A stretch of 64,000 nt of DNA from Paractinoplanes polyasparticus (GTDB lineage: Bacteria > Actinomycetota > Actinomycetes > Mycobacteriales > Micromonosporaceae). Where the stretch lies: positions 62,001 through 126,000 of the forward strand of contig NZ_JAHWFK010000023.1 in assembly GCF_019710575.1 (NCBI RefSeq), given 5' to 3'. The notes beneath the pieces were generated by a model, which saw only the letters and a list, made by a program, of their open reading frames with translations, was not told the origin of the DNA and did no database searches. The position numbers and the translations under genes are program-made. This document shows, one piece after another, positions 27,696-35,903 of this stretch (within the stretch, counting starts at the first letter, position 1; each line of letters starts with the position of its first letter).

Positions 27696-27786
27696 GGCAT
27701 GGGGGTCTGTGCCGCATCCGGAGCCGCCTTCGGGCTAGCGTTGGCTCGTCGTCCACGCCGGTGGGCGAAGGAGCGTTCGGGGGTCT

Positions 27787-29037
27787 GTGGTGGCTGAGGT
27801 CGTCCTCGGGGTGGCGGGCGGTATTGCTGCCTACAAGGCGTGTGAGCTGCTGCGGCTGTTCACCGAGTCGGGGCACAAGGTGCGCGTCGTGCCGACGGCG
27901 TCCGCGCTGCAGTTCGTCGGCGCGCCCACCTGGGCCGCGCTCTCGGGGCGCCCCGTGGCGACCGAAGTCTGGGACGACGCGCATGAGGTGCCTCACGTCC
28001 GCATCGGGCGGTCGGCCGAGCTCGTCGTCGTGGCGCCCGCGACCGCCGATCTGCTGGCCAAGGCGGCCCACGGCCTCGCCGACGACCTGTTGACCAACAC
28101 GCTGCTGACGGCCACGTGCCCGGTGGTCTACGCCCCGGCCATGCATACCGAGATGTGGGAGAACGCGGCCACCCAGGCCAACGTCGCCATCCTGCGGGCG
28201 CGCGGCGCGGTGGTGATCGAGCCGGCGGTCGGGCGGCTGACCGGCAAGGACACGGGCAAGGGCCGGCTGCCTGATCCCGTGCAGATCTTCGAGCTGGCGT
28301 TGCGCGTACACCGGCGGGGCCTCGATCTCGATCTGGCCGGCCGCCATGTCGTGGTGACCGCCGGCGGCACCCGCGAGCCGCTCGACCCGGTGCGGTTCCT
28401 CGGTAACCGGTCGTCCGGCAAGCAGGGGTACGCGCTGGCCAAGGCGGCTGCGGCGCGGGGTGCGCGCACGACGTTGATCGCGGCGAACGTGACCCTGCCC
28501 GATCCGGCCGGCGTCGATCTCGTGCGGGTGGGAACGACCGAGGAGCTGCGGGCCGCCACGGTCAAGGCCGCCGCCGAGGCGGATGTCGTCGTGATGTCGG
28601 CCGCGCCCGCCGACTTCCGCCCGGCCACCGTGGCCGACGAAAAGATCAAGAAAACCGACGACGGCTCGCCGGCGCCGATCGCCCTCGTCACCAATCCCGA
28701 CATCGCCGCTGAACTGGGCGCGAGCAAGCGACCGGGGCAGATCCTCGTGGCCTTCGCAGCCGAGACACACGACGCGATCGAGCACGCACGGGTCAAACTG
28801 ATCAAGAAACGTGCCGACCTGATCGTCGTTAACGAGGTGGGTGTGGACCGCGTGTTCGGCGCCGACCACAATGAGGTCACGCTGCTCGGGGCCGACGGGA
28901 GCACGACTAGTTACGCCGAACTCCCCAAAGACGATGTGGCCGATATGATTTACGACCGTGTCGTCACGCTCCTGGAAAGCCAGGTCGCCGACGGTGGGAG
29001 AGCCCAGTACCCAGGCGACTCCCGCCAGGCACGGTGA
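27787..29037 (+). CDS. coaBC: Bifunctional phosphopantothenoylcysteine decarboxylase / phosphopantothenate-cysteine ligase
   Basis: 416 residues; GTG at 27787 or the next codon, GTG 27790. The N-terminal CoaC domain (about 1-185) is an HFCD flavoprotein: GVAGGIAAYKACELLR, HVRIGRSAELVVVAPATAD with the active-site His, and MHTEMWENAATQAN. The C-terminal CoaB domain has VTAGGTREPLDPVRFLGN and RSSGKQGYALAKAA. Together they make 4'-phosphopantetheine for CoA, using FMN and CTP. It is followed by metK, as in other actinobacteria. Confidence 0.95.
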   Translation: MVAEVVLGVAGGIAAYKACELLRLFTESGHKVRVVPTASALQFVGAPTWAALSGRPVATEVWDDAHEVPHVRIGRSAELVVVAPATADLLAKAAHGLADDLLTNTLLTATCPVVYAPAMHTEMWENAATQANVAILRARGAVVIEPAVGRLTGKDTGKGRLPDPVQIFELALRVHRRGLDLDLAGRHVVVTAGGTREPLDPVRFLGNRSSGKQGYALAKAAAARGARTTLIAANVTLPDPAGVDLVRVGTTEELRAATVKAAAEADVVVMSAAPADFRPATVADEKIKKTDDGSPAPIALVTNPDIAAELGASKRPGQILVAFAAETHDAIEHARVKLIKKRADLIVVNEVGVDRVFGADHNEVTLLGADGSTTSYAELPKDDVADMIYDRVVTLLESQVADGGRAQYPGDSRQAR

Positions 29038-29082
29038 CTACACTTCCGCGTTACGTTGTATTCGACAATTCTGAGGAGCACC

Positions 29083-30273
29083 GTGGCACGCCGCCTGTTC
29101 ACCTCCGAGTCGGTCACGGAAGGCCACCCGGACAAGATCGCTGACCAGATCAGCGACGGCATTCTCGACGCCCTGCTGGCGCAGGACCCCCGCAGCCGTG
29201 TCGCGGTGGAAACGCTCATCACGACCGGCCAGGTGCACGTAGCGGGTGAGGTCACCACCCAGGCGTACGCCGACATCCCGAGCATCGTGCGTGACACGAT
29301 CCTCAAGATCGGGTACGACTCGTCGAAGAAGGGCTTCGACGGCGCGTCCTGCGGCGTCAGCGTCTCGATCGGGTCGCAGTCGCCCGACATCGCTCAGGGC
29401 GTCGACAGCGCGCTCGAGCTGCGCGAGGGCGACAGCGAGCACGTTCTCGACAGCCAGGGCGCCGGCGACCAGGGCATGATGTTCGGCTTCGCGTGCTCCG
29501 AGACGCCCGAGCTGATGCCGCTGCCGATCGCGCTGGCCCACCGCCTGGCCCGCCGGCTGTCGGCCGCCCGCAAGGACGGCACGATCCCGTACCTGCGTCC
29601 CGACGGTAAGACCCAAGTCACCATCGAGTACGACGGGCTGCGCCCGGTCCGCCTCGACACGGTGGTCGTCTCGTCGCAGCACGCGGCCGACATCTCGCTC
29701 GAGTCGCTGCTCACGCCCGACATCCGCGAGCACGTGATCGCGCCCGAGCTCGAGGGCCTCGGCCTCGACACCGAGGGCTACCGCCTGCTGGTCAACCCGA
29801 CCGGCCGCTTCGAGATCGGCGGCCCGATGGGCGACGCCGGCCTCACCGGCCGCAAGATCATCGTCGACACGTACGGCGGCTACGCCCGGCACGGCGGCGG
29901 CGCGTTCTCCGGCAAGGACCCGTCCAAGGTGGACCGTTCCGCGGCCTACGCGATGCGCTGGGTCGCCAAGAACGTCGTGGCGGCCGGGCTGGCCGAGCGC
30001 TGCGAGACCCAGGTCGCGTACGCGATCGGCAAGGCCCACCCGGTGTCGCTGTTCGTCGAGACGTTCGGCACTGAGAACGTGCCCGTCGAGCGCATCGAGA
30101 AGGCCATCAACCAGGTCTTCGACCTCCGCCCGGCCGCGATCATCCGGGACCTCGACCTGCTGCGCCCGATCTACCAGCAGACGGCCGCCTACGGTCACTT
30201 CGGCCGCGAGATCCCCGAGCTGCTCTGGGAGAGCACCGACCGCGCTCAGGACCTCAAGAACGCCGCTGCCTGA
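29083..30273 (+). CDS. metK: S-adenosylmethionine synthetase
   Basis: 396 residues from the GTG at 29083, which is preceded by GAGGAG and gives the family start ARRLFTSESVTEGHPDKIAD. An ATT-region start 27 nt upstream is rejected. It makes SAM from methionine and ATP. GAGDQGMMFGFACSE and GGGAFSGKDPSKVDRSAAY hold the triphosphate and metal sites. No SAM riboswitch is visible in the 45-nt gap after coaBC. SAM produced here supports BioA, RsmB and the SpoU-type enzyme in this window. A strong terminator follows. Confidence 0.97.
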   Translation: MARRLFTSESVTEGHPDKIADQISDGILDALLAQDPRSRVAVETLITTGQVHVAGEVTTQAYADIPSIVRDTILKIGYDSSKKGFDGASCGVSVSIGSQSPDIAQGVDSALELREGDSEHVLDSQGAGDQGMMFGFACSETPELMPLPIALAHRLARRLSAARKDGTIPYLRPDGKTQVTIEYDGLRPVRLDTVVVSSQHAADISLESLLTPDIREHVIAPELEGLGLDTEGYRLLVNPTGRFEIGGPMGDAGLTGRKIIVDTYGGYARHGGGAFSGKDPSKVDRSAAYAMRWVAKNVVAAGLAERCETQVAYAIGKAHPVSLFVETFGTENVPVERIEKAINQVFDLRPAAIIRDLDLLRPIYQQTAAYGHFGREIPELLWESTDRAQDLKNAAA

Positions 30274-30287
30274 CCCGTTCCGTGAAG

Positions 30288-30323
30288 CCGGCGCCTCCGC
30301 GAACCGCGGGGGCGCCGGTTTTT
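30288..30323 (+). terminator. Rho-independent terminator after metK
   Basis: A 14-bp GC-rich stem with one wobble pair and an AAC loop, followed directly by TTTTT. It is one of the clearest terminators in the window. Confidence 0.92.
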
Positions 30324-30360
30324 GTGTCACACGTGGTTACCGGGTCGCCGGAGCCTTCAG

Positions 30361-30366
30361 TAATGT
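30361..30366 (+). promoter_or_regulatory. Candidate -10 box of the SUKH-like gene
   Basis: TAATGT, 6 nt, then ATG at 30373; a leaderless layout. Confidence 0.5.
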
Positions 30367-30372
30367 GCCCGC

Positions 30373-30996
30373 ATGGGTGATGATCTTGACGATGGCCTGC
30401 TCACGCGCTGGGGTGCGGCCGGGGCGGACGATGTGCAGCGGATCGAGGCCGCCGACTGGCGCGAGTGGCCCGCCGAGTTGTCCCTTTTCGACGACCGGGA
30501 CGAGGCGGTCCGCGTCGCACGCGACAAGCTGGTGCCCGCGGAGGGCTCGGGCCACGTCCTACGGGTGCAGACCCGCGACAACGAGCCGACCGGCGTGATC
30601 GTCGAGGAGGCGGACTGGCGCGGTCCGGTGCCGGAAGCCGAGTTCGCCGACGGCCCGAACCTGCCGGCAGCGTGGCGGGCGTACCTGCGGTCGTCATCAT
30701 GGCTGCGGCGCGGCTGGCTGCCGTCGGGCAAGTACGTGTGGCTGTACCCGCCGGCAGAGGCCCGTCAGCTGCTCGCCATCTGGGAGACCCAGAGCACGCA
30801 CCCCGGCATCGCCCTGATCGGCGGCGACGGCGGTCTGGAGAACTTCGTGCTCGACCTCCGCCAGAACCCGGCGCCGGTGCTGCTGGTCAGCAACGCGAGC
30901 GAAAGCTGGGACGACGCCGTCGTGCAGTCCGTGGACGTCGAGTCGTTCATCGCCCGCGTCGAGGACGGCACCTTCGACCTGACCTGGACCGACTGA
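30373..30996 (+). CDS. SUKH (SMI1/KNR4)-like domain protein
   Basis: 207 residues, no signal peptide or membrane segment. The middle and C-terminal part (about 100-205) has the SUKH pattern: LPAAWRAYLRSSSWLRRG, LYPPAEARQLLAIWETQ, IALIGGDGGLENFVLDLR and VESFIARVEDG. SUKH proteins are common as immunity partners of bacterial toxins, but many are stand-alone. No toxin gene is visible next to it, so the role is open. It sits alone between metK and priA, isolated by a terminator and a repeat-rich gap. Confidence 0.65.
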   Translation: MGDDLDDGLLTRWGAAGADDVQRIEAADWREWPAELSLFDDRDEAVRVARDKLVPAEGSGHVLRVQTRDNEPTGVIVEEADWRGPVPEAEFADGPNLPAAWRAYLRSSSWLRRGWLPSGKYVWLYPPAEARQLLAIWETQSTHPGIALIGGDGGLENFVLDLRQNPAPVLLVSNASESWDDAVVQSVDVESFIARVEDGTFDLTWTD

Positions 30997-31061
30997 CTGC
31001 ATCCGCTCGCTGGCCGGCGAGGTGAGGTCACAGCGCGAGCTGGCGGGCGGGGACGCCGGTC

Positions 31062-31200
31062 GTTTCTGCGAGGTGGTGGCGGGGCGGCCGGGGTGGGGGT
31101 TGTCGCGTACGTCGGTCGGGCGTGGCGGGACGCGGGCCGCTTCTGCGAGGTGGTGGCGGGGCCGGCGTGGTGGGTTGTCGCGTACGTCGGTCAGGCGTGC
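31062..31200 (+). repeat. 77-bp imperfect tandem duplication
   Basis: TTCTGCGAGGTGGTGGCGGG and TTGTCGCGTACGTCGGTC occur twice, 77 bp apart (starting near 31062 and 31139), with small differences. Non-coding, probably slippage or unequal exchange. Confidence 0.8.
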
Positions 31201-31358
31201 CTGCGCGGCAGCGCTTCGGCAGGCACGACAGGGAACTGGCGGGGCGCGGAGCGGAGTGGTCGGGCGAGGTCGAGGCGCGAGCCGTTGTTCGAGGTGCCGC
31301 TGCGGCCGCGGTGAGGTTTGCGGCGTGGGCAGCCAAGCGAGGTGCCGGTGCGGAGCGC

Positions 31359-31428
31359 CCACGGGAGGCGTGGCGTGGGCTGGCCAGTCGCGGTTCCGGT
31401 GTGGGTATCCACGGGAGGTGTGGCGTGG
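31359..31428 (+). repeat. 50-bp spaced direct repeat
   Basis: CCACGGGAGGYGTGGCGTGG at 31359-31378 and 31409-31428, one mismatch, period 50. It is independent of the 77-bp repeat 200 bp upstream. Confidence 0.8.
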
Positions 31429-31506
31429 CCCGTTGTGCGAGGTTGCCGCACTGCCCCCAGGCGCAGGGCCGAACATCGGCCGGATGCGGTGTTGGCCGGT
31501 GCGGAG

Positions 31507-33804
31507 TCAGAAGAGGGCGGACGGGTCGATCTCGATGCGGACGGACAGTGCGGCCTTCTTGGCGCTGCGGACCGCGGCGGTCTCGTGCAAGGCGTGGGCC
31601 AGGGCGGCGGCTTGGCCGCGGGGGACGCGCAGCAGCATGCGTTCCTGGTCGTCGTCGGCGGGGACGGGGCCCAGCAGTTCGGTGTCGTCCGGCAGGCGCG
31701 CGATGTTCAGGAACTCGGACAGGGCCTCGGCCTTGCCGGTGAGGCTGGCCATGCGGGCCGCGGGCGGGAAGGACAGCTCGCGCCGCTCGGTCAGCTCGCG
31801 CAGGGCGAACCACGCCGGGTCCCAGCGGATCAGCGCCTGGACCGGCGCCAGGGAGCCGTCGGCGACGACGACCACCTTGCCGCCGGCGGCGGCCGGACGG
31901 GCCAGGGCGGCCGCGTTCAGCCAGCGGCGCATCGTCTCTTCGGCAGCGCGCAGGTCGGAGCGGGTGAGCAGGGCCCACGTGTCGAGCAGGAGGACGGCGC
32001 CGTAGCCGGCTGCGGCCACCGGCTCGGCGCCGGGGGTGGCCACGACGACGGCGGCGTCGGCCGGGACGGTGTCGAGGATCTCGTCCTTGCCGGAGGTGCG
32101 GATCGGGACGCCGGGGAAGGCACGGCCCAGCTCCTCGGCGGTGCGGCGGGCGCCGGTGATCGAGGCCCGCAGGCGACGGCCGCCGCAGGCCGGGCACGAA
32201 TAGTCCGCGGCTGCCCGGCCGCACCAGTGGCAGGTGGGAACGTCGCGGGCGCCTTGCAGGCCGAGCGGCCCGGAACAGTGGGGGCAGCGCGCCGGCGTGC
32301 GGCACTCGGCGCAGGCTACCGAGGGCAGGTAGCCGCGCCGTGGCACCTGGACGAGCACCGGGGCCCCCGACTGAAGTGCCCCCCGTGCGGCCTGCCAGGC
32401 CAGGCTGGGCAGGCGGGCGGTCGCGGCGCCGGGGTCGCGGGCCAGCTGGGGGTCGTCGCCGGTGGGGGCGATGGCCGGGGCGTGGGCGCGCAGCACGTCG
32501 CGGGCGGCGCTGATCTCACGGGCCCAGCCGGTCTGGAGCAGCAGCTGGCCCTCGCCGGTGCGGGCGAACCCGGCGACCAGGGCGGCGCAGTCGGCCAGCT
32601 GGGCGCGGGTGAGCAGCACCTCGCGGGCGTGCGGATACGGCGAGCGGGGCTCGGCGTGCAGGTCGTCGCCGTCGTCCCAGATCACGACCAGGCCGATCTT
32701 GGCCACCGGGGCCCACATCGCGGCCCGCGTGCCCACCACGACCGGCACCTGGTGACGGCTCGCGGCCAGAAACCGGCGGTAGCGCTCGGCGGGACCCAGC
32801 GCGGCGTTGAGCGCGACATGCCGCCCCGGCCCGAGTACGGCTTCGAGCGCCCGGTCGACCCGGTCGAGGTCGCGCGCGTCGGCCACCACGATCACCACGC
32901 CCCGGCCGCCGCGCACGGTCGCTTCGGCGGCCTCAGCGATCCGCCGCGACCAGTCCTCACCGGGCAACGCGCCCCACACCGCCCGGGCGTTGCGCCCGTC
33001 GGTCAGCGCCTTGAGAAACGCCGCACCGGCCACGTACTTGCCCCAGCCACCCGCGTCAGGTGGGTGTGAAGACGCCGCCCCGGGCGGGCGGGCGGATGCG
33101 GCTTCGGTCGCGTGGGCAGAGGCCCCGTCGAGGTTGTGGGAGGCCGGTGGGGCGGGCTCGCCGGGCGGCGCCGCTTCGGGCGATCGAGCGGACGCCCCGT
33201 CGAGATTGCGGGAGGTCGGCGGGGCGGGCTCGCCGGACGATGCCGCGTCGGGCTCGTGGGCGGAAAGCCCGCTCGCGGAAGGCGCGTCGGGCTCGGGCAG
33301 AGAAAGCCCGCTCGCGGAAGGCGCGCCAGCGGAAAGATCGGAAGGCGCATCGGAGTCGGGCGAAGTGGTGCCGGCGGGTTCCTCGGACGGCGTGGCTGGG
33401 CCCGGGGACGCTTTCGAGGGCTGGGCCTCGACCCGGGCGTGACGTGGGGGGACGGCGAGGCGCAGGACGTCGCTGAGGTTGCCGGCGTAGCGGTCGGCCA
33501 CGGCCCGGGCCAGCTGAGCCACCTCGGGGTCGAGAACCTGCTCGGACGAGACGATCTTGTCGAGGTAGGCGAGCTTGCCGCCGTGGGGCGAGGACTCGGC
33601 GCGTTCGAGCAGGAAGCCGCTCACGAGCTGGCCCGCGAAACGAACCTTCACCCGTACACCCGGTTGGGCCGCCTCGTCGTCGGTGGCGGCGACCAGATAG
33701 TCGAACGGCCGGTCGAGGTGGGGGAGCGGCACGTCGACGCAGACGCGGGCCACGGGAAGCCGCTCGGCCGGCTCCCGCTCACTGCGTCCACTCTTCGTCG
33801 CCAT
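31507..33804 (-). CDS. priA: Probable primosomal protein N' (PriA), degenerate helicase, with a repeat-rich linker
   Basis: 765 residues. The N-terminal 3'-end-binding domain (about 15-120, VCVDVPLPHLDRPFDYLV) is intact. Zinc-binding pairs CAEC, CPHC, CHWC and CPAC are present. The helicase motifs are degenerate: where PriA has GVTGSGKTEVY this protein has WGALPGEDWSRR, and the DEEH box reads IWDDGDD. Such PriA proteins are annotated in actinobacteria as probably lacking helicase activity, acting perhaps only in loading replisomes at forks. Residues about 127-251 are a Pro/Ala/Ser-rich linker made of repeats. Upstream (minus strand) GAATGT lies 6 nt from the ATG. Confidence 0.9.
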   Translation of the reverse strand: MATKSGRSEREPAERLPVARVCVDVPLPHLDRPFDYLVAATDDEAAQPGVRVKVRFAGQLVSGFLLERAESSPHGGKLAYLDKIVSSEQVLDPEVAQLARAVADRYAGNLSDVLRLAVPPRHARVEAQPSKASPGPATPSEEPAGTTSPDSDAPSDLSAGAPSASGLSLPEPDAPSASGLSAHEPDAASSGEPAPPTSRNLDGASARSPEAAPPGEPAPPASHNLDGASAHATEAASARPPGAASSHPPDAGGWGKYVAGAAFLKALTDGRNARAVWGALPGEDWSRRIAEAAEATVRGGRGVVIVVADARDLDRVDRALEAVLGPGRHVALNAALGPAERYRRFLAASRHQVPVVVGTRAAMWAPVAKIGLVVIWDDGDDLHAEPRSPYPHAREVLLTRAQLADCAALVAGFARTGEGQLLLQTGWAREISAARDVLRAHAPAIAPTGDDPQLARDPGAATARLPSLAWQAARGALQSGAPVLVQVPRRGYLPSVACAECRTPARCPHCSGPLGLQGARDVPTCHWCGRAAADYSCPACGGRRLRASITGARRTAEELGRAFPGVPIRTSGKDEILDTVPADAAVVVATPGAEPVAAAGYGAVLLLDTWALLTRSDLRAAEETMRRWLNAAALARPAAAGGKVVVVADGSLAPVQALIRWDPAWFALRELTERRELSFPPAARMASLTGKAEALSEFLNIARLPDDTELLGPVPADDDQERMLLRVPRGQAAALAHALHETAAVRSAKKAALSVRIEIDPSALF
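33052..33426 (-). repeat. In-frame repeat region encoding the PriA linker
   Basis: It encodes PriA residues about 127-251. Two repeat types appear: EPDAPSASGLS-like units of about 13 residues, and GEPAPPxSxNLDGASA units of about 23 residues, two copies each. The length is a multiple of three and no frame is lost. It separates the DNA-binding domain from the degenerate helicase core. Confidence 0.85.
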
Positions 33805-34041
33805 CGCCGAACATTCTGCCCGGCGCCTCCGACAATTCCCGCCGCTCCCACCCGCTCGGCTCGGCCTCGGCGGAAAACGATCTTCCGGGGTGCCACCGCC
33901 TCCCCCGCCCGCCCAAGGGATTGGGGGGAGAGTAGGCGAATGTCAAGAAGGGCGGGCGTCGTCGTCCACAGGCGGGTTTCATCGTCGGCGTGGGAGGCGG
34001 CGTTGTGCACAGGCGGCGCGTCCCGGATGGACAGCGCGCGG

Positions 34042-34047
34042 TAGAAC
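34042..34047 (+). promoter_or_regulatory. Candidate -10 box of the P450 gene
   Basis: TAGAAC, 6 nt, GTG at 34054. The last base deviates from TANNNT. The 249-nt gap upstream also contains two TCCACAGGCGG/GCACAGGCGG words (33962-34015). Confidence 0.35.
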
Positions 34048-34053
34048 GTAGGC

Positions 34054-35304
34054 GTGACGACGATCGATGGCGGGACGATGGACGCGGGCAAGGCCGTGGC
34101 CATGCTGCTCGACCCGCGCGCCAACCATGAGCCCGTTCCCGCCTACGCCGCCCTGCACCGTCACGGCCCTGTGCTGCGGGTTTCCGGCGGTTACTACTTC
34201 GTCTCGGGTTATGCCGCTGTCGCCGCCGTCCTGCGCGACCCGGCCATGGAGGCCTACGACGCCAAGCGCCTGGACGCGCAGTGGTCCGACTGGCGGGACA
34301 ACCGGGCCGTCGCCCTCTTCGCCGATTCGATGCTGCGCACCAACGCGCCTCAGCACACCCGCATGCGCCGACTGGCCGCGGGCGTCTTCACGGCGCGGCG
34401 GGTCTCCGCTCTGCGCGAGGTCATCGCCACGCAGGTCGACGAAATTCTCGACGCGCTGCCGCCGGGGGAGACCGACCTGGTGAGCCATCTCACCTATCCG
34501 CTCCCGATCGGGGTGATCACTGCCCTGCTCGGTGTGCCCGCGGCCGACCGGGGCCGCTTCCGCCGTCTGGCCGAGGCGCTGACCGCCGTGCTCGAGGTGC
34601 GCTGGACCGAGGAGGATCGCCGCCGCGCCCACGAGGCCGCGCTCGAACTCGAGGAGTACTTCACCTACCTGGTGGCCCGGCGCCGCGCCGAGCCGGCCGA
34701 CGACCTGGTCACCGCCCTGGCCGCGGCGCACGACGCGGGCGGCGAGCAGCTCACCGGCGAGGAGCTGATGGGCAACCTCGTGCTGCTGCTGGTGGCCGGC
34801 TTCGAGACCACGACCAACCTGCTGGGCAACGGCATCGTGCTGCTGCTCGACAATCCCGCGTACGCGAAGCAGCTTCGGCAGGATCCGGAGCTGGCTCCGG
34901 CGTACGTGGAAGAAGTGCTTCGCATCGAGTCGCCGGTGCAATTGACCGAGCGGTACACGTCGCGCCCGACTGTGGTCGGCGGCGCCGAGCTCCCGGCCGA
35001 CGCCGAGCTGGTGCTGTTGCTCGGCGCGGCCAACCGCGACCCGGCACGGTTTCCCGACCCCGACAAGTTCGACCCCTTCCGTACGGACCTCGCCCCGCTC
35101 TCTTTCGGGGCCGGCGCTCACTACTGCCTGGGCGCACCCCTCGCGCGCCTGGAAGCTCAGATCGCGCTGCCCGCCCTGCTGCGCCGCTTCCCCGATCTCG
35201 CCCTCGCCCAGCGCCCCACCCGCCGGCCCCGGATGAACCTGCGCGGGTGGTCCTCGCTGCCCGTGACGCTCGGCACTCGGCAGACCGGAATGAGCACTCC
35301 GTAG
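34054..35304 (+). CDS. Cytochrome P450
   Basis: 416 residues, soluble bacterial class. SMLRTNAPQHTRMRRL is the C-helix (HxxxR haem propionate contact), AGFETTTN the I-helix oxygen-activation motif near 249, EEVLRIESPVQ the ExxR, and SFGAGAHYCLGAPLAR the haem loop with the Cys ligand near 357. Substrate is unknown; the sequence resembles biosynthetic P450s of the CYP107/105 type. No ferredoxin or pathway genes are adjacent, so it is an isolated insertion between priA and def. Its TAG stop doubles as the start of the likely def promoter box. Confidence 0.93.
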   Translation: MTTIDGGTMDAGKAVAMLLDPRANHEPVPAYAALHRHGPVLRVSGGYYFVSGYAAVAAVLRDPAMEAYDAKRLDAQWSDWRDNRAVALFADSMLRTNAPQHTRMRRLAAGVFTARRVSALREVIATQVDEILDALPPGETDLVSHLTYPLPIGVITALLGVPAADRGRFRRLAEALTAVLEVRWTEEDRRRAHEAALELEEYFTYLVARRRAEPADDLVTALAAAHDAGGEQLTGEELMGNLVLLLVAGFETTTNLLGNGIVLLLDNPAYAKQLRQDPELAPAYVEEVLRIESPVQLTERYTSRPTVVGGAELPADAELVLLLGAANRDPARFPDPDKFDPFRTDLAPLSFGAGAHYCLGAPLARLEAQIALPALLRRFPDLALAQRPTRRPRMNLRGWSSLPVTLGTRQTGMSTP

Positions 35305-35307
35305 ACT
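35302..35307 (+). promoter_or_regulatory. Candidate -10 box of def-fmt-rsmB, overlapping the P450 stop
   Basis: TAGACT; its first three bases are the P450 stop codon. It is 38 nt before the def GTG, which has an AGGAG ribosome-binding site. Confidence 0.5.
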
Positions 35308-35345
35308 GGTCAGGTGCTGAGCCGAGATGTCAGGAGTCTGCCCGC

Positions 35346-35903
35346 GTGACCGTCCAGTCCATCCGTCTGTTCGGCGATCCGGTGCTCCGGACGCCGGCCG
35401 ACCTCGTCGTCGACTTCGACAAGGAACTGCGCACCCTGGTCAAGGACTTGACCGACAGCATGCTCGACGAGGGCGGCGCCGGCCTGGCCGCCCCGCAGAT
35501 CGGCGTCGGCCTGCGCGTCTTCACCTTCGACGTGGATGACGTGGTCGGCCACATCGTCAACCCGGTGCTGTCGTTCCCCGACGACGAGGAGCAGGACGGG
35601 CCCGAGGGCTGCCTGTCGATCCCGGGCATCTACATCGACACCAAGCGCCGCCAGAACGTCGTGGCCGCCGGCTTCAACGAGCACGGCGACCCCATCCAGA
35701 TCGTCGGCACCGGTCTGATGTCGCGCTGTGTGCAGCACGAGACCGACCACCTCGACGGCGTGCTGTTCCTCGACCGGCTCGACGCCGCCGCCCGTAAGGA
35801 CGCGATGAAGCAGATCCGCTCGGCCGAGTGGTACGACGCCGGCCGGCCGCCCACGATCAAGACCAGCCCGCACGGCCGGGGCCTGTTCGGTCTGGGGCGG
35901 TGA
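35346..35903 (+). CDS. def: Peptide deformylase
   Basis: 185 residues from the GTG at 35346. It removes the formyl group from nascent proteins. All three family motifs are present: GAGLAAPQIG (about 43-52), EGCLSIPG with the metal-binding Cys (near 86), and QHETDHLDG with the two metal-binding His (near 130). The frame is open upstream through the P450 gene in another register; that extension is rejected. GTGA overlap with fmt. Confidence 0.96.
   Translation: MTVQSIRLFGDPVLRTPADLVVDFDKELRTLVKDLTDSMLDEGGAGLAAPQIGVGLRVFTFDVDDVVGHIVNPVLSFPDDEEQDGPEGCLSIPGIYIDTKRRQNVVAAGFNEHGDPIQIVGTGLMSRCVQHETDHLDGVLFLDRLDAAARKDAMKQIRSAEWYDAGRPPTIKTSPHGRGLFGLGR

Larger units (their letters stand above)
27276..27786. 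other. Gene-free, G-rich region upstream of coaBC
   Basis: About 510 nt. Short open frames exist on both strands but none shows conserved content or consistent codon use. It contains G-rich words, a C-run (CCCCCCCCC near 27562), a perfect hairpin CTGGGGC-AAA-GCCCCAG (27612-27628), TCATCCACAGG (27659) and a perfect DnaA-box 9-mer (27687-27695). A possible coaBC -10 (TAGCGT near 27738) lies at the end. It could hold a small RNA; nothing firmer can be said. Confidence 0.4.
30997..31506. other. Gene-free, repeat-rich gap between the SUKH-like gene and priA
   Basis: About 510 nt of strongly G-rich plus strand. No frame has convincing coding character. It contains two separate tandem duplications (period 77 at 31062-31200 and period 50 at 31359-31428), and the word GCGAGGT occurs repeatedly. 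The priA end is at the right edge. Confidence 0.5.

Noticed and set aside
27242..28093. Plus-strand open frame starting in the rpoZ-coaBC gap
   Set aside because: It runs out of frame into coaBC and shows no conserved segment; codon use is not gene-like.
29038..29082. SAM riboswitch before metK
   Set aside because: Only 45 nt are available and no SAM-I/II/IV-like conserved core is visible.
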